Source: Pythium myriotylum (taxonomy: Eukaryota; Oomycota; Peronosporomycetes; Pythiales; Pythiaceae). From it: 64,000 bases of DNA. Below are positions 41,501 to 53,895 of this stretch, piece by piece (position 1 is the stretch's first letter; each line of letters opens with the position of its first letter). The position numbers were made by a program, and so were the translations under genes. The DNA lies in assembly GCA_023091665.1 (NCBI GenBank), contig JALJCQ010000009.1:1364001-1428000 (forward strand). Direction: 5' to 3'. The notes beneath the pieces were generated by a model that made no database searches, was not told where the DNA came from, and worked only from the letters and a program-made list of their open reading frames with translations.

Positions 41501-44340
41501 AGAGTGGTTTGTTAAGCATCTGTAGCTTCACATCTATAACGCCGAGTAGTTCGCGGACTCCACGGTCGAAGTCAATGTCTTCGTTGCCACGATCGACGTC
41601 ACAAACGAACGTTAGATCAAGAGATACCGCCCGGGAAGTCGAACCTCCTCGTAGAAGCACCCCATCGAGTGGAAACTTCTCGTAAAGATGGTAGAACGCC
41701 CACAGCCAGTGATCCCCTACCATGGCATGTGACTCTGGCGCACTTCTGGATGCTTCGTCGAAACCAGCATGCCCACTGACAGACTGGATCCGACATAATT
41801 CGCTCCGTAGCGAAGCCTCCAGCTTGAACTCGCAGATCGTTCCCTTGCGACTGTTAATGACGAAGAGCGAGTCTTCCACGACTTCATACACGACATCCAT
41901 CCCGACTGTTAGAGTCGAGTTGTCCAGACACAACGGTACGTCACGCAGGTCTCCAGCCGCAGCGAACTTCATCTCCCCAATTGCAGAGCCCGGATTATAT
42001 TCCATCCAGCCAATCACGCCTCCTCCCGATACTTGAACCAATCGTGTCATATGGAGCAGCTCACCCAGGGCGCCTAACGCCTTCTTCTTCGAAGTCTGCA
42101 AGTTGCGTATGTTAAGGGATTGTATCGCGCCGACACTATCGACCATGAATAAGACGCCGTCCGATACCATCACTTGCCGGAGAGGGAGCGACAATGACGT
42201 TTTAAGTCCGGCGTCGAGCGTGCGAATCGTTTCCATGGCTTTGAACTTCTCGTCCAAGCGATAGATACCGATTTTGCCAGTCGCGTCAACCAAAATCAGC
42301 TGGCGCTCCTTGAGGTTGAAGTCACACAATGCCGTCGATCGTGGGCACAGTCGAATCTGCACAACGTTTGGTGCACGTGAGTTCCATCCGGATTGACTAA
42401 ACTCGACCCGGCGCACGAGGGTCTTGTCCTTGACCAAAGAGACGACCAGGACCGAACGGGTTTGGATCGAGTACACGCCGAGAATCATCTCGCCGTCAAG
42501 AAGTCTGCACTCGCCTAAGCTGGTGATAGATCGAGACTCCTGGTCTGAAAAAGTCGGTGACCGCAGACTCCATAGCTGTAATTGGTCACGTGAGGGCTGA
42601 AGCTCTTCCTGCTCAATGGAGCACACGATAGAGTTGCCAACTCTTGACTGGATTGACACCTTAAGGCTAAGACCCACGATGTCTGACAATGACCACCTCT
42701 GTAACACACGCGAAAAGGCCTCCTCGATTACACGTACGCGATCGGACTCACTCACACGACGCATTTCTCGTTTCATTGAGTCTACTTGCAGCTCTATAGC
42801 ATGCTCTGAATACGCCTCCATGACGGTCAGAACCTGAGTCCACCACACATGCTTCATAGTGTGCAGTGGCCCAGCCATGCACTGACGAAACTTATCCGAG
42901 AAGGGCATACTACGCTCCCCCGACTGGGAGGACGAAAACCAACCTTTGACGACCTCGATCACGTTTTTGACGCTCTGAGTACCATTCAGATACATTTCCT
43001 TCATGCTTTTAGAAGGCGCCATCTCGAGAAACCTATCGAGGTGTTCGTGCTCGCCGCGATCGAATAGCTCAACGAAGTATCTCATAAGTCGTGGCAATCG
43101 AACGGCAAATTCAGCGTCTTCAAGGTGTCACTCGACAGCTCGAGCAACGGGGGATGTGATCGTAGCTCTTGAATGTGGGCTTTAACCACATCGACTGCGT
43201 TCTCCGTTCTCTGCATATCAACAAGCTCGTCAAGCTGAAAGATCGATTCCCCTGCCGCCTTGAGCTCTTCTCGAGCAGCGTCCATCGTTGGTAGGAAATC
43301 GTCGCGAAACCGTTCCTCGCCGCAGACGGCGTTGCGTGAATAAAGCGCTTCAACAGCTTCAACCTCCTCATTGGGCCAAGCCCCACACTCCCGCAGCATT
43401 ACTTCTTTCATGTCGACGCTCCACCCGCTCGATGCGACGCGCACGTCGTAGCTAGCCGAACCCTCGAGGATCCAGTTGCACAATTCCTTCGCTGAGCCGA
43501 AAGTCTTCTTTGAACGCTTGTGATGCTTCGTGGGCGGCGCCTTCGTAATGCCCATCAACGAAGGGAAACTTCCTCTGACAATGTCCACCTTGGACGACTG
43601 CTTAATCACTACCGGAAGAGCAAGCGTCCCAACCATTGTCGCGCGGATATTGTCCTGCTTATCTACTTCCTGTTCAACTCGGAAGGCTGCAGAGTACGAT
43701 TTCCAGTTCTCATCACAGTCACTCATCGGCTCGTCGATCCACAAAAAGTCCTCCATTGGTCGGCGGTCGGCACCCGCAAGACAGCAAGTAATATCGCTTG
43801 TCAGGCTCGTCAGCAGTCGAAGCAAGTATGTTGGTGTCTCGCGAAGGCGATCAACTGGAAAAGTTCGTCTGGTATCCATGGAAACACGTCAATTATCTTG
43901 TTTGTCCAGTAGTCCGCTGGCAGTATTACCGCAAATAGACCGATGTCACGAGCATGAAGGTATCATTCCATTCCCTCATCCCACCCGTCAACGTTCTTAA
44001 GCTGGAACTTGACCTGGGCTTGCTTGCCAAATAGCCCAACTACAGTTGCGCGTGGCTCTTCACTATTTGATTCACTTCGAAACACGTGCGATCGAAGGAA
44101 TCTCGCAAACTCATCGTCAAAATCCTTTGGCTCTAACGTGTCAACCTCGAAATCCTTCGGGTTAACGCCGGGAAGCACGCCCAGAGCGCAACTCAATCGC
44201 AGAACCTCCATTTCTTCGAGCACAGGCTTGAGCACATCCACTTCATTCTGAGTCTCGAACTGTAACGAGATGACACGAAAGCATGACGCACTCACGGCGC
44301 GGCGGCTCGAACCGCGTGGCTCCCTCGACTCATCCATCAT
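38581..44340 (-). pseudogene. giant GTPase-VWA-RING protein, copy C, degraded
   Basis: Alignment with copy B shows the whole gene but with several breaks. They are: an in-frame TGA at 43965-43963 (codon 126); a frameshift near 43868; a frameshift near 43090; an in-frame 771-base deletion at 39609/39610 that removes 257 codons of the Cys/His array; a small deletion with frameshift near 39190 at the start of the VWA domain; and a nonsense TAG at 38949-38947. The longest surviving frame is 43097-39135 (1320 codons), including an intact GTPase with GKQSTGKS and DFEG. The last stretch (38913-38581) still encodes a RING (CVICQKPLA, SPCSHELHRRC, CPTC). Five separate interruptions make sequencing error an unlikely full explanation. 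Confidence 0.85.
39610..41392. repeat. near-identical block shared with copy B (partner 33158-34940)
   Basis: See the partner block in copy B. On the left side it abuts the 771-base deletion; beyond it, 39533-39609 matches 32310-32386 with one visible difference, so the shared tract originally extended across the deleted part. Confidence 0.9.
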
Positions 44341-44675
44341 GTCTCCCGAGCAGATTTGACTTATCCCGCTCGAGTCTGAACTTCAGTCTTCAATGGGCAC
44401 TCGGATGGGACGGGTGCCTCGAGCGAGAAACGAAATGAGGCTGACTGATTGACCGCGCTTCATCACTCTCGATATGAGGTCAGAGGCCAGGTTTGGAAGT
44501 TCAATTTTTTTTTTTTTGCGATCATTCGATTAGCTTGGTGGTGCAAATGAATCTGTTTGTGGTTTTAATCGGTTCTTCTCTTGTTTCTTGGTTTCTTGGT
44601 TTCTTGGTTTCTTCAGTTACCGACGGGAGACGAAGTGTAAAGAATAATGGAATAGAAAAGCAACCATCTTCAGCG
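44341..44675. other. intergenic spacer with T13 tract and TTTCTTGG tandem repeat
   Basis: A 335-base gap between copy C's start and copy D's stop. It contains a run of 13 T at 44505-44517 and nearly four tandem copies of the 8-mer TTTCTTGG at 44584-44614. No gene is seen. Confidence 0.8.
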
Positions 44676-47600
44676 TCACTCGATGCAAATCTCCGCTCGG
44701 CAAGTCGGGCAGTACTTTACTCCACCTCGATCACCACTCTCCAAGAGGTGGCGCAAGCAGCGCTGGTGGAGCTCGTGCTGGCAGGGCGAGAGCACAACTG
44801 TAGCCTCGCTCGCAAATTCCTTCTGGCAGATCACGCAGATCATCTCGTGCAAGGGCTTCGTCAACGCGAGCCCAGCGCGTGTTCCCAGCGAGGCTGAAAT
44901 CGAGTGGAACGTCGTCTTTAACTCGTCACCCGTGAGCACGTGTTGGTAAGTGCCACCGAGGCGATCCGCCACTCGCTGAAGGATGCTCAAGTTGATCGAA
45001 CCAAAGCCGACCACAAATGCAGCGAGGCCATTTCTCGCGTAACTAAGCGAAATGTGGGAGGCTAGTTGCTCTCCTTGGGCGGGGTCTCCTGGATGCCCGT
45101 CTGAAAAGAAAATCAATACAGGCTTGTACTGGTCGACCGCGACACGAGACAAAACTTCGCTCGCTGTTCGAAGCCCTGCACCAAATGATGTTCCGCCTCC
45201 TTGATACGGGACGTGAGCTCGGTCCATCGTCGCTATTCCTTGAGCTTCCCAAACAATTCTTGCCGATGAGTTAAACGTGACAACTGAAACGAGATCCGCT
45301 GTCGCTCCCATCGTGATTCGATTTTGGATGTACTCGCCGAACGCTGCAATCAATTTTGTCCACGGTGAACCAGACATGGAACCAGAGTCATCAAGCACGA
45401 AGACGTGGTGCATCTTGTTGCTCGCCGACACATGCGAGCACTCGAACTGGTGGCCGCTAACGTACGAGAAGCCGTCACTCACTGCAGACGGCTTCACGAC
45501 CGGCGGGTGCCAGGCCTTCAGCACGCAGTACGAGGCCTCTTTACCGTCATGGTCAGGTGCATCGCACTTGAAGGCGCACTTGGCAAACTCTTCTCGCTCT
45601 TGTTGTGATGCACACGGGTCTTCCCAGCCGAGTGTGTCCCAGAACCGTTCGTGAAGCAACTCGTCTTGTTCTGTTTCGGGAGCTGGATCCAGTGTGCGAG
45701 TACAGTGACGTCTCATGTCTTCGCAATTCCCGTTATACACACATGTGGCACTGGACTTCTGCTCACAGTCAAGATAGTGCACGTGTCCACGTCCCATCTT
45801 CGAGCAATACAGGTTACACATTTCGGCAGTTCCTCGCTCGCCAGCGGCGTACTTACGGTCCATGAGGTCAATGTTTTGCAAGTCCGAGCGGAAGATAGTA
45901 TTGCGCATATTTCCATGGGTGGTATGGTGCAGGCCGCTGTGACCGTGTTCCTTCTGGCAATAGTACGAGCAGCACGGGCAACGGACGTCGCAATAGTGGC
46001 GAACATGAGACGACGCACCGGAGCTTTTCTCCTCGGCTTCGGCAGTTGTGTCGCCGCAGCACGAGTGCTTTCCTCTGTGAGTCGACTGACCGGGCTCAAG
46101 CTTGAATCCACAGCGTTTCCGCGACCCATTCATCTCTTGGTACGTGTACTGGAAAGTTCCACGTGCCCCGACGAACGTCTTGGACGACTGCTTCAGGAAC
46201 ACGTCGATGTGGCAGATTCCATCTTGCGCGCACATTTCCGGACATGTATGAGCTTGGTCACACATGTGGATAGTCGGCTTGCTGTCATCCAAAGCGGCGT
46301 CACTCTTTCCTTGATGTCCTGCACCTTCGAATCGCAATGTAACCTGCGCCTCTGAGTATCCGTGGAAATGATCGGTCGAACTACAGCCACGGTTACATCC
46401 GTCCATGACGCATGGTTCGAGGCATCGGTCGACCTCACACTTGTGGACCTGGTGAGGAACCTGGACATCCAGCACGCACTCTCGAGAACAGCCACGAGCA
46501 GCACAAGGCTGCCCACACTTGTGTAGTCCCGCGGCACAGCGATGATCTCCATCGGGATGCCCAGCTTTCTTCGCACAAAACCGGGCGCAGTTGCTAGCTG
46601 ACACGAGGCAGCACGGGCGACGGCATGTGTGGTCACCACGTTTGCACTCGCAGCGACCGTCATGTCCTGCAGGCTTTGCACAGCTTGGCAATTTGCCCTT
46701 CAAGTCGGAATCACGACAGAATGCACAAACATCTGTGCAGGCATGAGTTGTGCCGCAATCGTGTTGGAAATCTTCAGTCATCACGTGTGAGTTGACCTTT
46801 AAGCACCCCAACTGGCAATATGAACATGAGTCTAAGCACCGAACGAGTCGGCTCTGTAGCGAACAGAGCGCCTGCTGTTCCGTCTCGACCCATATCTCGG
46901 GAGCGTAGCCTCCGAACGCAGATCGCGACCATTTTTGAACTCGAAGGCAGCGGCGGCGTAAGAGAAAGCTGAGGATCACATCGAATTCTCTCTGAAGCGC
47001 CTTCGTGACAACGATCCATCCTGCATAGTCGGTGTCCTTAAGCTGTACAAATCGCTCGAAAAGCATGTAGATGGACCGATTAGCACGCTCGATATCCTCC
47101 AGACCAGTGGTTATCCCACAGGGACCGAGATCAAACGTGGCGTCGTCGAAGCTATCGAGAGCAGTCGAGTTATGCAACTGGCGCCAGGCTGGGGCGAGAG
47201 AAGAGTACGCTCCGCAAAGCTCTTCAAAGCCAGCTTCAATAATCGCCCCGGTCGTGACATCGACCAGATCCTCACACACGAGATTCGCGCCAGAAGTTTC
47301 AGACGCGATTTCAGTTGTGTGGCAGCCATAACGAAGTACATTAGGCAGCTTGGCTGCGATCTCCGCCACCTTGAACTTCATCGAGCTCTCGTCTAGCGAC
47401 GTCCAGTCCAAGATCGAGATCTTTGCCAGTAGAATGCGCACGCAGTCGAGAAAAGCCTTGCCGGACGGAAACCCCGCCTTTGGATTTCCGCAAAGTTGCC
47501 GCTCAATGTATCGCTGCGCGTGTGCCAACGACCGATAGTACCCGACTGTTCCGAGTGGGGGTGAGCAATTGATGTCCAGCTGGCCGGCATACATGTCGGT

Positions 47601-50600
47601 CAAAAAGTTCTTGTCTCTGTTGGCCGCTAGCAATCGCTGAAACTTGGCTCCGAATTCATCGATGACACCTGTCTGATCGTTTGGGTTCACGTCCTTCACA
47701 GACATGTACAGCTTTCCACGGAATAGCTGAGCGTCACCCTTCATCAACTGCGATCCCTTCTGGAACTTCGAGAACAGCTCGTCGATCTCTTTGTCCAATC
47801 GCATCTCGACACGGAATACGGTCAGCATCGATACTGAGGCGTTCAACACCGAGAGAAAGACGTCTTCTTGCTCCGTGCGCTCAAACGAACCGAGACCTTC
47901 GAAATCAATCACGACCAGCATCACTCCGTTCGAGAGAAGGCGGACGCTCATCCACGCGCCATCTGTGCAACGGGCTCCGGCGATTGCGAACGAACTGCCC
48001 GTGAGATGGTTCAGGAAATAACTCTTACCGGTGGACTGCTTGCCCATCGACGTAACAACGATACACTGGCGACTCCATGACATCAGGAGTGGGGACAAGA
48101 GTCCGAAGCGGAGGGTCTGTGCGATATCTGCTGCGCTGAGGGACGACAAGGTGTCCAACTGGCTACCATCGGGAGGTGGCTTTTGCTGACCGTCGAGAAG
48201 CAGCGTGAGCGAGTTGTACTCGGCACGACAAATCTGGATCGGAACGAACGTGATCAGCTCACGAAGTAGCATCGCGACTGGTTGCGAACAAAGTTCCGCG
48301 TGCTTAAGCGCCGGGGAAGAATCACCTCCTCCAGTAACAAGAACACGGACGGATGATGCGAGATCCAAGCCGTAGAGAGGCTTATTTAACTCTTCGAGAC
48401 GAGAAGAGATCATTTGCAGCAGCGTTACGCAGCCTTTCTTGAATGCAACGCTGTCTTTAGTACTCGCTGAGTTGTAAGCGACCGTAATCCCGAGATTCGC
48501 TTGTCGGTTCGTATTTGAAGAGCGCTCCAGCTCTCCACGAACTGGAAACTTCTCGTAAAGGTGATACAACGCCCATAGCCAATGGTCCATCACAGAAGCA
48601 GCAGTACCCTCTGTCGATCTCGAGCGACTTCGAGCATCATTCGCAGTTCGCCCGATGCTGTAGGATTCACTTTTTAGAGTCACCGCCAATTTCGTTGCAA
48701 CAATCGTGTGGCTATGCGAATCGATCAAGAACATAGCGTTGCCGTGGACTTGAGAGTACCCACGAGCGCTGGATCCGCTAGGCACATCGATTGAACTCGA
48801 CTGTGGCAACTCGCGCATGTCGTCGATAGCAAAAAAGCGGACACGAGCGCTACCGACTCGATCGAGGCTTTCGTCTTCCTCAATCCACCCTAACGCAGTG
48901 GCATCTTGATTGCACAATAGCCGACTGCGTGAAGTAGGCGAATCAGAACCTCCCGAAAACTTTCGAGAGGTTTGCAGATTTCGCACATTAAGAGACTGCA
49001 CTGATCCTGTGTCATCGATCATGTGCAGATTCCCGTCCGCGAAGACCGCATCACAGATAGGAAGGGCAAGGCTCGTTCTCGCATGGACATCCACTGATCT
49101 GAGTACCTCCATCGAAGTCAGACGCTCGCTTAGGCGATGCAAGATAATGCTACCGTCTGCATAACCGACTAGCAAAGTGCGATCCTTGAAACTATAGTCG
49201 CACAATGTTGCGACGCAACTCAACATGCGGATGGGAACTCTTCGAGAGGGCAAGGTCCAGCGATCGTTATTTCCCTTTGCAGAAAAGTCAGCACGATCGA
49301 TTCGTGTCTTGCCATCGGAGGATGAGACAATAAGAACCGAACGCGTTTGGACAGAGAACACCTGGAGCACAACTTCAGTCGCGTCCAGATCAACATTTCC
49401 TAAGGCGTCGAGATGAAACGATGACTGCGACTTCACCGCCCAGAGATTCATTTGCAACCCCGGATCTTGCAACACCTCCTTCGTCAATCGGCAACTAACT
49501 GACGCCTTCGCCGACTGATCAACTACAACTTCCAGCTTTCGATCATGCTGCGTGCTCAACCCCCATTGTTGGAGAAGGTTTGAGAACGACTCGCAGACGA
49601 TCGAACGTTCGAGGTCTTCGCGTTTCTTCTCGAAGGATTTCGTCGCATCTTGCTCCTTAGAGCGCTTTGCAGCATCCTTGAAGTGGCTCAAAACAATTTG
49701 GACCTCAGTCCACCAAAGTTCACTCATCGCACTCAGAGGCCCCATCATCCGGTCATGAAAGTCATCCGGAACGGAATCACTTCCGAACAAACCAGTCACC
49801 CACGAGGCGATACTCTTCAAAATGCCAGATTTCCTAGCTCGATGGACTAAATCATCAGCACTCATAGCAGGAGCGTTCAGAAGTACGTCGCACAGTTCGG
49901 CCTCGTGACCATGCTGATGAAGCCTACAACACAACTGAAGAACCTGCCCGAGGCGGAGTGGCAGGCTCAGAACCATCGCGGAAGATTTCGTTAGGTGCAA
50001 CGACTTTTCGAGCTTGAGAGCTTCGAGGCTTGCCCGAACTACCTTGATTGATCTCTCCAGGTCAGGAGAAGGACGCAATGTTTCCACGCGGAACACAACT
50101 GCTCGTACCGTACGTAGTTCAGCATATCGATCAACGCAAGCTTGATCAATTTCAACTTCCCAGCGTTCTCTGGCTAGCGCGCCCTCTTGCTCAAGCGTCA
50201 AATGCATTTCGTCGATTTTGACTTGAGGCCACATGTTCAAGCGTCGAAGCAACGATTTCTTCAATCGTGGATGCCATCCGCGTTCGTACGCTCGTACGTC
50301 GAAATGGTTCAAGGAATCAGAAAGCCACTCGCAAAACTCGTCGGCGTCTTCGAACGTCTTCTTCTCCATCACTTTGACCTTCTTCTTCGGGGCCTCCATG
50401 ATCGCCATCAGAGCAGGATAGCTGCCCTTGACCAGTTCCATGCGGTGATGACCTTCGACAACTTGAGGAATCGGCAAGGCTTGAATAGAGGTTGGCCGTA
50501 CGTCGTCCTCAGCGTCCAGCTGCTGCTTCACGTGGAATGCAATCGAGTACGACTTCCACTCGCCTTCTTCGTTGACGCCATCGCCGTCCTGCTTTAGCGT

Positions 50601-51182
50601 CTCAATCATACTCTTGTCGTTCTCCGAAAGACAGAACGTCACTTCTTTCGTCAAGCAAGTCAACAAGCGAAGCAAATACGTCGGCATCGTACGGAGCTTT
50701 TCCGGCTCGAAGAACTCGTCCACGAGCCACGCAAAGACCACCACTGTCTGCGGTTCATCCGGAGCTGAGCTCGCGAGCACGACGGCGTACATACCCTGGT
50801 CACGCGTAGAGAGTCGGGCTGCCATCCCGCTGTCCCACGCGCGGAGCTATTGGAGATGCGTCTTCACTTGCGCTTGCTTGCCGAAGACACCGGCGACGCG
50901 CACTTGAGGCCCGCTGCTCTCCGCTTGCTGGCCAAAGACGTCCGAGCGAAGAAACCTCGCGAGCTCGTCGTCGAACTGCTTGGCCTCGAGCAGCTCAAAC
51001 TCGAAATCCTTGGGACTCATGCCGCGCAATGCGCCGAGCACGCTGCTGAGCCGCAGCACCTCGAGCTCTTCGAGAATGGGCTTGAGCACTTCGACTTCGT
51101 TCTGCGTCTCGGGCTGCAGCGAGAGCACGCGGAAGCAGGCCGCGCTGACGAGGCGCCGAGGTGACTCCCACTCGAACCTCAT
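44676..51182 (-). CDS. giant GTPase-VWA-RING protein, copy D, one in-frame TAG
   Basis: From ATG 51182 (MRFEWESPRRLVSAACFRVL) to the stop at 44676 there are 2169 codons including the terminal stop, exactly as in copy A. The frame is open except for a single TAG at 50849-50847 (codon 112), where A has CAG. The next Met in frame at 50825 would begin a protein of 2049 residues lacking about 119 N-terminal residues. All domains are present: GTPase GKQSTGKS and VVIDFEGLGS, Cys/His array (GHDGRCECKRGDHTCRRPC), VWA (HHVFVLDDSGSMSGSPW, MIDAS DDSGS) and RING-H2 (CVICQKEF, SPCQHELHQRC, YCPTC). It is nearly identical to A in the N-terminus, GTPase and C-terminal blocks, and about half identical between them. 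Either a young pseudogene, an N-truncated gene or readthrough. Confidence 0.75.
47165..48890. repeat. near-identical block shared with copy A (partner 26730-28455)
   Basis: Partner of the copy A block. A second A/D block with the same offset lies at 50321-51156 versus 29886-30721 (N-terminal coding part), and a third covers much of the Cys array and VWA region. Confidence 0.88.
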
Positions 51183-51554
51183 TTTTCTTCTCTGCTCGCT
51201 TTCTCCTTCTCTCCAAAAGCGATTCTCCCAATCCACAACGCGAAGGCGCACGACAAGCACCCGTTAGTGATAGCCGCCTAGAGAGAGAGAGAGAGCCCTC
51301 GAGAAGGCAACGGCGCGACCCTCATCCTGCGACACGAAGCCGAACGCTCATGTAACGGGGGTGTCTGCACTCGTCAAAGCGCTGCTCAAGTGGCCTGGGC
51401 GCTCTGCCGCCGCGTCGCGCATCGTATCTTGAGGCTACTCACGTCCATTTCCATCAACCAAATCCCAATGTCACTAAGCACAGCAAAGGCAGTATTGTGA
51501 GATCCAGGCATTGGAGCTGTATGTGACGTGTGAGGATTAAATGGTGAGGCTAAT
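51183..51554. other. intergenic, short GA repeat
   Basis: A gap of about 370 bases between copy D and the RCC1-like gene, both on minus. It contains a (GA)n run at 51281-51295. An in-frame extension of copy D up to 51260 exists but does not align with the paralogs. Confidence 0.7.
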
Positions 51555-53726
51555 TCATGTCCTGTGCCTCGTGAGGAGAATGAGTCCATTTGCAATCGCT
51601 ATACCGGCCCATGGAGACGTGGCTTTATTGACAGCCCGCTTGCTGTCGACGTCGTGACCGTCTTCCAGCTCAAGTTCCATTCGCTGGGCCCGCCACTTGG
51701 ACACGATGCCAACAGCGCCACTGAAACGCCCGGGTGGAACGCATTTCCCCCAGATGTAGACAGCGCCATCATCGGACACGATTGCAGTGGTATCACCAAT
51801 CGCTGAGACCAAGTAAGCTCTTGGTAGAGGAGGTGAAGAGCCTTTCGACGGAGAAGAAGCTGATCGTACGTCTGCACCAGAATCCGCATCGAGTTGATCA
51901 TCCCCTTGATGAGTACTCCTGTCGGGATTGCCATCGACATTCACCCACCAAGGAACTCTTGTCGGAACGAATATGCTTCCGCTATCTGTAGAGGCAGGAT
52001 CGAATCCGAGCTGGCCTTCCCAGTTGTTGCCCCACGCAAAGATGTAGCCCTTGCTTGTCAATACGACGGAATGGCGATCTCCACATGCCACGTCGAGAAT
52101 ACTGGACAGCATTTTTACCTCGACGGGGTCGTCGACGAATCCGTCGAGAACGGATCCTTGTGGCGATACGCCGAGTTGGCCGTGGACATTTGTCCCCCAC
52201 GCGAACACCCTGCCATGGTCTGTCAGCGAAAGCACGTGACCCAGCCCACAGGCGACCCGCGTGACGAAAGTCGGATCTGCAAAGAAAGGGAGCCTAGCTG
52301 GAGAAACTTTTCCTCGACCGAGCCGCGCAGTTCCCCACCCGTACAACTCGGACGAAGCATCCAGTCCGATCACAAAACGGTCTCCGCATGCAATCTGTCG
52401 GATATTAGCGATGTCACTGACCATCTTCGATCGCTTCAGGAGGGGAACATGCCCGAAGCAATCACCTTCGTCTTCAAGAAAGTCAACAACATCGCTTGGG
52501 ATCATGGACTTCAGCAAACCTTGCTCAATTGCTGCAGCGTGTGATGGGGCTTCAACTGTGGACCCAGCGGGCGCCACGGCTGGAGCGGCAAGAGCGTTCC
52601 AACAGTGGACTCTTCGTTCCGTGGCTGCAGCAATTATGCCTCGTCCGACGCCGAACGCTACAATGTTCCTCAATCCCAGGCTGATAACCACTTTTGGTGA
52701 GATATCGATTGATGTGCCGTTTACCATCGATGTCCATCTACTTACTCCTCCAGTCTCTCCCCACTAAGATCTTTCAGTGTAGATAGTGGTGGTTTTGCGG
52801 AAGCGCGATTGAGAAACTCGTTGCCTCTACCATCGGCGGCATTGTCTTGGTTTGACCCGTTCACCTTCATCTGTGCAGCTTTCTTGCGGACACGATCGAT
52901 AAAGCACTTACTACCCACAATAACGCTCCCTCCGGCTTTGGTCGAAACCAGGCAATACAGACGCGAGCAATTGGTCACACTTGCAGCCTCAACTCTGGTA
53001 GCCACAGGTGAGTGAGACGTCAAGCAACGTCGTGGTAGGCTCGATTTCTTCTCACCTGCTTTGTAGACTGTGAGTTCTCATGCACAGCATGTCCGCATCG
53101 TAGCAAGACACGATAATATCGTACACTGGCGATTTTTGGTCTCGAAGAGCCGAGATCGTCGCGGCCTGAGCGGCCGCAGTAGCTGCCGCTTGTCGTTTCC
53201 TCTGAGATAGAACCAAGTGGCGTGGAGTATTCTTTTCATATGCGGATGGTCCTTGGTCCACATTGAGGTGATCAGCACCAGAGATCCCGCGACTGGCGTA
53301 GTAGTTCGCAAACTGCTTGAGCTGTGCTCGGCGCTTGATTGACACGATTACATGAGCCAGAGGGATGTTGATTGCGGGACAACCCTCCCCATCTGTCGAC
53401 GACGTTGGATACTGGCTCACTTCGACCTTGTTCGCGGATGATGGCCGCGGCTTCGTTCCCGTTTGTTTGGTGGTGAAGATGACGTTGCTCAGATACATTT
53501 TCTTCCACATGACGCGAATGAAATCCGGCTCGTCGAGGGACGTCTGCCTCTGTTTCATGTCGTCGACGAGCTCCTGGAGGTCGCGCTTCGCGTCGCCTGC
53601 TGTGAACGGCAGCAACGCATGCTGTAGTTCTAAAAATGTGACACGTCCATGGCGAGCAATCTCCCGGAAGAGATCGCGCAACTCGCCGTGTGCCTTGGTG
53701 TACACCGCTGTCTGCTGCGGATCCAT
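51555..53726 (-). CDS. RCC1-repeat (beta-propeller) protein
   Basis: Three exons on minus. ATG 53726 (MDPQQTAVYTKAHGELRDLF) starts a helical N-terminus (about 100 residues, possibly EF-hand-like: GRVTFLELQHAL, DEPDFIRVMW) and a Lys/Arg-rich Ala segment. Exon 1 ends near 53064 at AG|GTGAGA. Exon 2 ends at GTAAGT near 52765, and the acceptor before CTGGGATTG near 52683 restores the frame. The C-terminal part shows RCC1 blades: YGWGTARLGRGKVSPARLPF, VACGLGHVLSLTDHGRVFAW, GTNVHGQLG, VACGDRHSVVLTSKGYIFAW, NNWEGQLG, and a last blade VSDDGAVYIWGK. RCC1-type propellers act as GTPase exchange factors or plain scaffolds; which applies is unknown. Confidence 0.78.
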
Positions 53727-53895
53727 CGCTCGTGCGTCGTTTCGAGTCGCAAGTTGTTTCCCCTCTGGATCTGAGCGAAGGGGTCTGAGTCTGATAAAAA
53801 GCAACTTTATTGAGATCACGGATTGGTTGAAAAAGTGCGATTTTGGTTGGAAGCGTGTGAACTCAACGATAAAGCGAAGCACCGAACGGAGACAA

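Noticed and set aside
50820..50870. An intron that would remove the TAG in copy D
   Set aside because: A and D align base for base across the site with no GT-AG pair removing the stop; the difference is a single base.
24250..51182. Transposon or CRISPR-like repeat array
   Set aside because: The repeats are whole protein-coding paralogs; no terminal repeats, target-site duplications, transposase or spacer pattern seen.
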